From assembly GCA_028583605.1 (NCBI GenBank), contig CM053326.1:10920587-10984586 (forward strand): 64,000 bases of DNA. The letters are read 5' to 3'. The first letter of the stretch is position 1; each line of letters opens with the position of its first letter. The translations under genes and the position numbers were made by a program. This document shows positions 11,501 to 23,500 of the stretch, in pieces. Below the pieces are notes generated by a model. It saw only the letters and a program-made list of their open reading frames with translations, ran no database searches and had not been told where the DNA came from. The DNA comes from Dastarcus helophoroides (Eukaryota > Arthropoda > Insecta > Coleoptera > Bothrideridae).

Positions 11501-14500
11501 AGCATTTTATTGCCTACTGTATGATGCAAAAATTTATGCTTTTGACCAATCGATCCGTCAACATTTTCGACGACCCATCTTAATATAGGGAACTGTTATA
11601 TTCTTTAGTTGTTAACTGATTTCTTTTGCTTTTGAACGCTGGCATCAAGGGTAAATATCCTTCGTTTTTTATTTGATCTTGAACATCACGGAATCCGCGT
11701 GCAATTAGAAATAGATATGTCACCTCTTTGCAATAACGTTTTTAGACCTTGCGAATCATCTAAAACAGTTCTCATAATTGGGGCATCATTTTGTGCGCCA
11801 TAAAATGGTCCCAAAATATCCGCAATGTTGCCACCAGAGCAGCAAATTGTAAATAGGTACCTTTTTCTGACCAGAATAAGATTTTCGCTAGTACTCATTA
11901 TTTGAACTTTTCTGATGGCGAATATGTGTGCCATCGAAAATCAACATCAATTCTTGGGTAATGTGGTATATTTTCTAACTGCAAAGATAGTATGATTATT
12001 GATAAGTTCCTACCGAGATCTAGGCTTAAAACCAAAATGGAATAGTAAAATATCTCGTTCGAAACAACTATTTCATTGCAAAAATTTGATACTATTTGTC
12101 TAGTGAAGTAATATGTGGAAGCTTTGAAATAGGAACATAGGTAACATAAAACTATTATGTTGCAGCTGTTTGATTTTTACGAAACTTATATCATTTAATC
12201 TGTTTACTAATTACTATTTTTGAGAATTTTTATAAAGTGATTACTCGCCGAAACCTAAAAAATATGTATTAGAAATACCTATAATTTGCGATCAACCAGG
12301 GCCTCAGGAAATAATTTTTTTTTAACAGGTTGCAGCTATTCTATTTTAATAAAACTTATACCAGGTAATTTGTATACTAATAGCAATTGTTGGTGATTTT
12401 TAAAAAGTGGTTACTTTACCGGAACCTAAAAAAAATTGCATTAGATTCCTATAATTTGCGATCAACTAGGGCTCTAGGTAACAAAAACAATTTTTTTTTC
12501 AACAGGTTGCAGCAATCCGATTTCAATAAAATTTATACCAGTTATTCTTTAAACTAATAGCAATTTTTGATTATTTTAAGAAAGTGGTCACTCTGCTCAA
12601 ATTTAAAAAAAATGCAATAGAAAAATATTTCCATTAAAAAAAACATATATTATTGTGGAATATAATTTAAATACCCGCGCACAATATTTGTCATAATATT
12701 GTCTACAATTTGGTTTTTGAATCATCTTTCTAGCTTTATTCCTTACGGAGAAAACAAAGTTTAAAAAATGCTCTGCAAACGGGGCATTTTTCAAAATTAC
12801 TCAAAGACAGTAAGAGATAGGCGGCCAAAACTATGGGAATATTATAACAGATAGGTGACTTACTGATCGGTATAACATTCATCAGATTTGGCTCCTGGGG
12901 CAGATTTCGTATGCTTATCCTGCTATACCCTTTGCTAAACTCTCAGCAAATTTGTACAAATTAGAAGAAAACCTATTTAAATTAGAAACAAATGTGTTTA
13001 CATTAGAAACAAACTTATTTAAATTAGTGCTTAAATTAGAATCAAACATATTCAAATAAGAAGCAAATTTATTTAACAGAAAGGAAAAATTATTCAAATC
13101 AGATGCAAGTGTGTTCAAATTAATAGCATTATTATTTAAAGTTGCATATTTTGACACTTTGCGCGCATATTTTAAGCATTTTGTTGCATATTTCAAGCTT
13201 TTTATGTTGCATATAATACGGTCTCTACTAATGACTAAAAAAGAGATGAACCACCGCACACATCTTTTAACATGAAATCTAACATTAGAGAGAGCCACAA
13301 AAATGAAAACTAAAAAAAAGTCTATCGGGATTTGAAGTGGTAAATAAATAAACAAAAAAAATAACGCTGAACCACGAAAACGTAATACAATATTTTTTCA
13401 AAGTTACTGTGGCCCACATAAAAAGTTTTTTTGAACTATATGCGGATTATAAGCTACGGGTTGGACATCACTAATTTGGAGGAATATTTTAGGAAGTAAT
13501 TGGTGTGTTTTTAGCTTTTTAAGTTTTGGAAACACCCTATACAAAACTTCGAATTGATACCACCTCGTTTAATATGAATTATAAATTAATCACTTCCAGT
13601 TTCCCATTTATAGTTCTCTTGTTGCAGAATTCATTTCCAAAAAGAAACAAGCCAATCGGAGTAAACCAAAACAAGACTCCAAGGAAGTATGTATAAAACA
13701 AGAAGAAAAGAAATCAATAAAGAAGTCTCCAAAGTTCATGATACTTCCATCATTTGGGATCAAAGATGGGACCACTCTTAGTTACCTAGATGAGATGCAA
13801 CATATATTAAGATGGAAAGAAAATGTCCAAAAAACTGGAGACAGTGACACCAAACCTGAAATTACTCAACTTTTTGGAAATCAAGTTGATATGTTCAAAT
13901 TACTTAAAATTAAAGGTAATCCTGCAAATTAATACTTTTGAGGTCTTGAAAATAGATTGATTTTTAGAAAAGGAATGTGAACAAAAGGGCCAGTATAAAA
14001 ATTTGGTGTCCATTTCATTGTGGAAAGGTGATTTTGTAAACACAATTAAACAAGCTGTAGAGGCTAAGAAAGTCACACCTTTAATAGTATCCTTAGCACC
14101 AATGGTATCTCCAAGGTAAATTAATATTATTGGCTAAAGTATATATTGAATTTCCTATTCATGGAATAAAATAGTAATTTCTAGAGACCAGATTATATGC
14201 ACTTGTATCCGCAAACGCATATTTAACTTATTTTTACCGGTTATTGCATATTTTATCCAAAATCTAATGATGATGCGTATTTTCGCTATATTTACAATAT
14301 TTTTTGATGGGTACTGATTGATTGAAGTCTTACTAGGCTATGGCAGCATGTTAGTGCAGAAGAGCATTTAACAATTCCAATAAAAATATCATATCTCTGA
14401 TTAGCGCTCATTTTTCCCACATACATGCGAGTATTGAGAAGCTTGAAACTCAAGGTTTGGATTTAACCAAATCTATTGAGTTAATGAATAATGAACTTCT

Positions 14501-17500
14501 AATTGTTATACATAGACCCGCGTAAATTTAAAGTGAAATTTGAACACATTTTGAATAATTGCCCAGGCTCTGAAATGTTATATCTTTTGTGAGTTTTGCA
14601 GCAAAGATCCAAGCCACGAATTTTGCAATATTGGTTTTTGGCATATATTTCAGAAGAATTCATAATTTTTGCTGCAAAAAAAAGACCAAATCTCATTTTA
14701 GCACCTAGTGACCAAACAACGAGTTGGGTACTCTTAAATGATGTGGTCCCGTTCTACCAAAGAAAAAGTTAATATAACAAATAGAATATTAACATTAACA
14801 TAGACGCGGATGGGGTATTTACTCTATTTGGTTAAAGCAAGCCTCTGATCTAAAACTTATGTTCAGTTAGGTGGGCTTTTTCAGAAATTGCCATATTTTT
14901 TTCAAAATTCGAGAGTTTTCCAGATTTTTTTAAATCCAATTGTCTGAAAATTTCAACTCTTCTCAAAATGTTGACATTTATCTCAATACTTGTCTCCCTC
15001 TCAGCAATTAAGAAAAAATGAATATTCAAGGAAAAAATTTGGACATTTTCTCAAAACTTGCTTATTATTGTTTTCAAAATTTAACAGAATTGAAGTCTCA
15101 GATAGGGTAGATGTACCGTTTGTGGCCACTTTAAGCTTTTTTGTATGTTTAATTGAGATTTAAATATATTTAAATTAAATATTTAATAAGAAAAAATAAA
15201 TTAATCAAATCTTCAATTTATCAGGAATTGAAATATCAAAAGCTCAAATGTTTAAAATTTAATTTGTCATGCAAAATTAATTAAAATTAATAATTACACC
15301 AATTTCACCAGTAGTGGCCATAGAAGCACTATTTTTGGCCATTTGCTGTTCCAGTTTTGGTCATAGTGCCTGAAATTTTTTGCTGGAAGGGAATTATTAA
15401 TAATATTATCTTAATTAACAATCAATGCATCACTTTATTTATTAAATAGCTAGACAAGACACAAAAATTAGTAATACACATAAAATCATCAATTTTTTTT
15501 AGCGCGGTTTAACTGATTTTTTTGGGGCTAATTTTTTCTTAGCTTTTTCTTCCAATTTTTCTTCTTTAATTTTTTTTCTTCTTTCCTTATTTTCTTCCCT
15601 TTCGATTTTTTTAAGCTCTTTTTTTTCTTCTCTTTCGATTTTTTTAAGCTTCTTTCTTTCTTCTTCTGCGCTTTTCTCATTCTCTTTAGCTTCCATTAGT
15701 TCGATCCACTTGTCAGCTGTGATTACGGAAGGTAAATGTTCTACCTTACGTTTTCGTGTCGTAGTCTTCTTTTTAGGCCACATACAAATTCCATCAATAA
15801 CTTCGTCCAAAGACTTTCGACGCATTGAAATACTGTTCAAATGAGAAACATTAGTTGTACTAACGTCCTCAACTACAGGCTCTATAATACCTTCCATAAC
15901 AACAGGTTCTTGAATAACTTCATCACTAGGAGGGATTACAATATTCGGGTTTTTATGATTATCTACGAGGATAGGAAATTCAATCGCAAGAGGTACTTCA
16001 CAGTCGGTAATTTGGTTAAGAGTATCAGAAGGATAGGAATCCAACAGTTCATCGACTAAAAAAGTGCAAAAAAAATATCAAATTAAAATATAATTTAAAA
16101 ATTTATAAATTATCCAAAGAATAGATCACTGAAATAAATTCAACATTGGGAGATTATTTTTTAACTGTTTTTTCAATTTTACTCACCTTCATGAAGATTA
16201 GACGCATCAAACTCAGGAAAAGGAAATTCGAAAACATTATCATTATGAGAAGCCAAAGGAGAAGGATTTTCAGGAACTAGAGGATGACAAAGTGGGGATT
16301 GCAATTCATTTTCCGGTTTGTCATCTTCAACAGCCTGGGCCCAAAAATTGTACAATGACTCGTGTTTATCACCAGTTTCCCAATCAATACCTGTAGCTTT
16401 GGCATTTTTGAATCGTTGTAATAGCTCAGGATTTATTTTACTCTCGATGTATTCTTGATGAGATAAGGCTTGCTGCATGGTTCTTTGCGAATTTATTTGA
16501 TTAGAAATATTTTGATTGTTTTCTCGATCTTTCATTTCGACACACTTGCTATAGTCAACTGAATTCGCATTAAACGGACATAAACCGCAAGCTTTAAATC
16601 CATTCTTTATGACAGTCGTAAAATCTTCTTCAGTAATAAGTTTAGATAAAAAAGTTGGAACGTTATGTTTCTGAACATCAACACCATCATTTTGTATACG
16701 CCAGTTTCTTATCAAATTTTTCCATCTTTGCTTCAAAGGAAAAAAAAAAGAAACGTCCAATGGTTGTAAAATATGCGTGGAGTGAGGTGGAAAACAGCAC
16801 AGGATAATCTGTTTATCCTTACAAAATTTACTCAGATGAATGGACATATGAGAAACATGGCCATCCAAGAAAACTATCACAGGAAGTTGAATTTTGCGTT
16901 CAAGCAGGAATGGATAGAAAACATTCGTGAAATATTCGTAGAAAGATTCACTAGTCATCCACCCATTCTCGGATTTTCCTATCCCCCAACCTTTGGGTGC
17001 CGAGTCAACGCAAATCTTAGGTAGTCGCTCATACTTGAAAATTGTCAGTGATGGTGCAAATTCTCCGGCAGCGTTTACATTAAAAAGTGTAGTAACATTT
17101 TCTTTTTCGTTTCCAGCAACATCATACACAGCTTTTCCCCTTTCTGCTAAAACAAGACCACCTTTTGGTGATAAATGAACTGCCGTCTCGTCCATGTCGA
17201 ATACTCGTCGAGGATCATCAAGGATTTTAATATTTTCTCCCAGTTCTTCAGCTATATGAGAGAACCATGACCGTATACCAGATTCAGTGACGATGGCTCG
17301 AGCCTTACAGAGGTGTTCAGCCCTTTTTTGACCCACACGTGGATGCCTCTTAAGAAATCCTTCAAACCACTTTCTTCCCGGGATATTATTTTTAAAAGGA
17401 TTTTTTAAACCTTCTGCGTCGACTAATTGTTTCACTGAATGAATTAAGAAATCTCTATTTATAGGAAAACCCATTCTGCTGGTTCCTAATAGCCATTTTT

Positions 17501-20500
17501 CTAATTTTTCTTCAATATGATGGCCAAGTATAGACTCAGGTCCTACTCGACCTGTAGTTTCTGGTACTTTGCCTCGAAGTTTACTACGTAATGTAGTTCT
17601 TGGGACTTTATATTGATTACACGCCGTTGCAATAGCACAACCATTCTTCACTAATTCCAAAGCTTTTTGTAAGTCAGTTTCTGAGTAATTAAAAAATGTC
17701 CTTTTAGATTTTTCCTTTTGAATACCAGTTTTTGTTGATTTTGGAATTTTTTCAACGGGCTTCTGATTTTTCCTTGATGGCATTTTAACCTGCAACAGAT
17801 AAAAAATAATCTTTCAACACTACGTTTCTTTTCCAGTCTCTATTTCGAAATATTATCTTAATTGTTTGAATATTAATTATTAAATAACATACAGTTGGGC
17901 AGCAAAATACATTAAATGAGTAAAAATTATGGCCAAAACTGGATAGTGTATGCACCATTTGTGGCCATGGTATGGCCACAAATAGCAATCACATGTTTTT
18001 ATTGTTCCACTTATGGCCATGGGATATTTTGTTAGTATTTGAGGTTATTATAAGTAAATTAATTTTTTTTAACATACTATTACGTTATCTAGCTACTATA
18101 GAGCTTAAAATTTTAAAGAATATTAAGATTTGCAATAATTATGATTAATTTACTTACCAGGCCTTTCTCGAGATTCTTATAAGAATTAGTTATAATTTGG
18201 TGAGATACACCACGCGTCCAGATATTTTTTTAATAATCACTCAAACTATACTTTCAATCAGTATAGGGAAAAGTTTACAGCGTAGCCAACACACACAAAA
18301 ACCCTATAAATACACTATAAAATGCTATCATAAAATAATATATATAATATATCCCTATACATCTCAGACTGGCCACAAACGGAACAGTGGCCACAAACGG
18401 TACATCTACCCTATTTGGTATTTCTACTAGATTTCGACTTTTTTGCTCGAAATTTCGATCTTTTTCTCTATTTTTTTTTATAATGTATTTCCGTTTTTGG
18501 AAATCTCGATTTTATTCCTTAAAATTCATGTTTTTTTCAAAATTTAAGTTTTTCCAAAATTTCTTTTTCTTTCAATTTTTTTTTCAAAACGTCTATCCTC
18601 AAAATTTAATTTTCTATGCGAAATTTCAATTTTTTCTAGAAATTCGTCTTTTCTCGGAATTTAGAAATTTTTTTTTTCAAAATTCGACATTTTTCTTAAT
18701 ATTTGATTTTTTTCTTAACATTTGACTTTCTCTCAAAATTTCCTTTCTCAATTTCGAGGTTTTTCTGGAAATTCCGAAAAATTTCTTTTTGAAATTTTCT
18801 ACCTGCTAAAATCAGAATTTTCAGATATTTTGACTGTTTGCTTAAAATTTGATTTTTTCTCGAAATTTTTCTGTTTATCTAAAAATTATGTACTTAATTA
18901 ATATTTCTGAAAATGGCAGCTTTTTCTTCTAAATTGTCCTTTTTTTCGAAATTTCGATCTTTTCCGCGAAATTTCAATTTTTTAAAATTTGTTTTTGGAA
19001 ATTTGGATTTTTTTTCTTGAGATTCGTCTTTTTCTGGACATTTAGACATTTTTCTCCAAATCGTCTTTTCGCAATTTCGACTTTTATGCCAACCTCACAT
19101 CCTATATAATCCTAGAAATCTCAATGCTTTTTTTTCGAAAAACAAAATTTCAATAGTTCGTCTTTTTCAAAATTTATTTTTGGAAAGTTACATTTTTTTT
19201 CCTTGAAATTCGTCTTTTTCGACATTTTTCTCAAAATCGTCTTTTCGACATTTCGCCTTTTATGTTAACATTATATCCTTTATGATCCCAGAAATTTCAA
19301 CTTTTTTTTCGAACTTCGTCTTTTTCTCAAAAATTCGATTTTTTATTAAAAATTCGTCTTCTTCAGAGACAATTATTCTCAAAATTTGACTATTTTTTTC
19401 AAAATTTAACTTCCTGTGGGAAATGTTTATCGTTTTCTCGAAATTTTCTCTTTTTTTGCTCGAAATACATCTTTTTCGGGATCTTCGATTCGTTTTTTTT
19501 TCCTCAAATTTTTCGACCGTTTTTCTCGAAATGTAACTTTTTTTTTTCGAAATTCCGTTATTTTGGTTTTTTTTTTCTAAAAATTTCGATTTTAAAATCT
19601 GAATATCTAGAAAATTTGACCAAGTTTCTAATGCCGGCTCCACACTCGCGCCGCGAAATAGCGCGAACGCGAGTGTGGCGAACGCGAAGACGCGAAAGCC
19701 TCTTTCGCGTCTTCGCGTTCGCGCTTCCCGCTGTTTCCCGTTCGAAGTCGGTTTATTGGTCGGCGTCAAAGGATTTGCGGGACTTTCGCAAGGCGCAAGC
19801 GCAAATGCATCTACACTCGCGGCTGAATTCAGTCACAGTTTTAGTCTTTTCTAGTGATTATTGTGTGGTCATCATGGATCTTTGGTATTTTTACGCGGTT
19901 CCGAAACTTTCGTTCCTTTCACCGCCGTCTTTTAGTGAACATTACTGTGGTGATAATTTTGTGAGCTGCGGAAACCGCCGATCGAAAGCTGCTCAATTCA
20001 CCTCCGATGGCAGGCGTCCGTGATCGACAGCAGTCACTCTAAAGAAGGCTACTCGGTCCACCTTCGTTAGCGCGTGCCGTCGACCGCGCTCGTGTTGCTA
20101 GGTGCGCTAGCGAGTGATCTTTTACCGGGCGAAAGCTACTCAATTCACCTTCGTCGATAAACGATCCTCGGTTGCGTGTTGTCGCACCAATTGAAAGCTA
20201 CTCAATCCACCTTCATTGGTACGACTAACAACGGTGATAATCGTTTAGTTTCTGTTCATCTTTTGTAGAATCTGTCTGGGCCTTTTGTGTCTACTTTCAG
20301 TGGTATCTTCGTAATCTGTTATTTCAGAGATCTGTATGTTTGTATGAGTCTGCATTTTTGCATACGTTTTTGTGGCCAGTGTTTTGATGTGTTCCATAAG
20401 CGTTGGAATCTTCAGATCGTTGTGGATTTGCTCGTTTGTCATGTAGTAGGGCGCGTTGACGCATTGTCTTAGCGTTTTATTTTCAATTATTTCTAACGTG

Positions 20501-23500
20501 TGCAGTTGTCGTGGACTTGCTCTCAGCCAGACTTCCGATGCATACGTTAGATTCGGTCGGATGATTGCCTTGTATAGGTTTAGTTTGTTTCTGATATCCA
20601 ACTTGCTTCTGTTGTTTAAGAGTGGGTAGAGATATCCTTTTAGTTGTTTGGTTTTCGTCGCAATGCTTTGAATGTGTGCATTGTATGAAAGTGTTTTGTC
20701 CAGGGTTACTCCGAGGTATTTCACTTGTTTCACCCACGGAATCGGAGTGTCGTTTAATTTAAGCTTTTGCTCCGGTTCTTTCTTTTTCCTGCTGAATATT
20801 ATAGCTTGGCTCTTGCTTGCGTTTGTTTGAATCCTCCATGTATTCATCCAACTTTCTATATCGTTGAGATGATATTGTAGGTTTTTGGTGATTTTTGTCC
20901 ATATTCTTGACTGTGGGATTATGGCCGTGTCGTCTGCGTATAAGGCGATCTTGGTATTCTCCTTTTTTGGAATATCAGCGGTATAGATGAGATACAGTAT
21001 CGGTCCTAGTAAAGATCATTGAGGCACGCCTGCTGTCATTTCCTTGATGCTGGATGTCTTTTCGGTGATTTTGACGTAGAATTTTCTTCTGTCCAGGTAT
21101 GATTTAATTATTTTTCCGTAGGCCAGTGGGATTCCCAGCTGCACTGATTTGTATATCAGTCCAGTGTGCCAGACTTTGTCGAAGGCTTTTGCAACATCTA
21201 GGAATATGGCTCCAGAGGTTTTTCCTTTGTTGTTGCCTTCGAGGATATGTTCGGTTATTCGCGATAATTGGTGAACCGTGGAGTGTTCCTGCCTGAATCC
21301 AAACTGTTCGTCCGGTAGGATATTTCCGTCTTTTATTATCTTGTCCAGTCTGGTTAGAATAATTCTTTCGGTTATTTTGCTAAAGCTTGACATCAGGCTG
21401 ATAGGTCGGCAGCTGTCGACGCTGTTTCTCGGCTTTCCTGGTTTATGGATCATTATTGTTTCTGCCGTCTTCCATCTGTTTGGATAGACGCGAAGTTTGA
21501 AGATTGCGTTGCATATGTTCTTGAGGTCTTCTACTGCTTCTGGCGGAAGCATTTTTATCGTAAAGTTCCTTATGTTGTCCGGACCAGGCGACTTTTTCGA
21601 TACTAGGTTCTTAATAATTGTTTTTAACTCTTCTGTGGTGACTTCGTCGAATTTGTAGTTTTCTCCGAGGTTGAGAAGGGTCTCCGTGTGTATTTCAATG
21701 TTCAAATTGTGCGTTCTGTCTATCGAAGGATTTGGGCTGAATTGCTTTTGCAGCATTTCTGCAAATGCCTCGGCCTTTTCTTCGTTTGTGATGGCCTTTC
21801 CATTATTTGTTTTTAACGGAGGCAAGTCTCTGCTTGTTTGTCTCAGTTTCTTGGCAAGTTTCCAGGGTGTTTCGTCCTTTTCGTTGAAACTTTCTAGGTG
21901 TTTTTCCCATTTTCTGTTGTATTCTTCTTTCAGAAGAATTTTGACTTCGTTTGTGAGTCTGTTTAATGTATTCTTATCAGACGGGTGCAAAGTTCTGTGA
22001 TACGTTTTCTTCGCTGCATTTTTACGTTTTATGAGCGTCGCTATTTGGTCTGGTAAATTTTCCTGCCTCCTATTTTGCTGCGTTGTTGTAGTTGCGGCGG
22101 TGAGAGCTTGGTTTATGTGTTTTTCAAACTGATCGGTGGCCCAATTTAGGTGTTTCACGCTTTCGATGTTGTGTTTTTGTGGAACATATTCATGTTGGAA
22201 TTTTGTCCAGTTGATCTTGGTTTTTGTGTAGAGCTGTGATTGGTTTGGATTTCCATATGTGATGATAAGTGGACAGTGGTCTGACGATAGTTCCTCTATG
22301 ACTTGGACATTCAGGTCGAGCGTCAGGTTTTTGTGTACCGTAACGTCGAGAATATCCGCAGTCGTCGAGTTGTCCGGATAATGTGTTGGCTCTAGTGGAG
22401 GGTCGATAATTAGATTTCTGTTCTCCAAGTATCTCCAAAGTCTGTTTCCTTTTGTGTTTGTAGCTTTGCAGTGCCAGTTTTTGCGCTTGGCGTTGAGGTC
22501 TCCTGCTATCAGAGTAGGTGAGTTTCTGTCGAAAATTTTGTCGAGTTCCTCTTCTATTTCCTTTTTTGTGGGCGGTGAGTATACAGAGTACAGTGCGAGT
22601 TTTGAGTGTCGCAGCTGTATTTCCACTCCCGTATATTCGATGTCAGGTTTGTCTCCGTTTGACTCGAGGGCGTGGTGTTCGATGCCAATTTTTACTAGCA
22701 CGGCCACGCCTCCTCCTGCTTTGTCTTCTCGGTCCTTTCTGTAGGTCAAGTAGTTGGGAATCTTCAACGTTTTTCCCGGCCTTAGATGGGTTTCTCCGAG
22801 CATAACAATATCTGGTTTGTGTTCTGCAGCGAATGCTTTCAGTTCCGATAGCTTGTTTGTAATGCTGTTTGCGTTCCAGGCTATGATTTTCAGCCCGGTA
22901 GGATTTTTTAGCCTTTTTTGGTGTATGTCCATTTAAAATGTTGTTAGAATTTTCGTAATTTTTCTGGTGAAGCTGATCTCTTGACCCTCGGTTGGCTTAA
23001 GTTGTGCAAATTCTATTAACGTCTCTGCTAGAAGAACTGCTATTTGGGTTTTTGCAGTTTTTTTTTCTTTTTGCTGTGGTTTCGTTGCCGGTTTGTTTTT
23101 CTGTGTCTCTTGTTGTTGAGGCTTTTCAGTTTTAAAATTCAGCGGTTTTGCCCAAGCTGACATAATAGGTTTTTGTGCCGTTGTCTTGGGAACTTGTTGA
23201 GGTTTTTCGGTCTCTGTCGTTTGTTGTGCGGGTCTCTTCTTACACTGCCTGGAAATTGCTGTGTGTGCTCCTCCACAGTTTACGCATTTGGCGGCGGTAG
23301 TTCTTTCCTTTTCGCAGAGATGTGTGCTGTGTGCTCCTGCACACTTCATGCACCGGTATTCTGCGTTGCAGTTCTTTTGAATATGCCCGTACAATTGGCA
23401 TCTGTGACATTGAATTACAACTCCGGTCGTTTTAAGCGGCTCAATTGATATGTTGAAGCCGTTTACTTTTGTGATTCCGTAAATCGATTTGTACTTGCGT

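Noticed and set aside
12915..13355. 146-codon minus-strand frame with Leu-Asn-Lys-Phe repeats as a gene
   Set aside because: The repeat part is a transposon-borne 21-bp minisatellite open on both strands. No start context, homologue or exon border supports a gene; kept only as a finding.
22454..22936. Overlapping plus-strand frames across the LINE ORF2
   Set aside because: Antisense shadows of the endonuclease and RT coding sequence.
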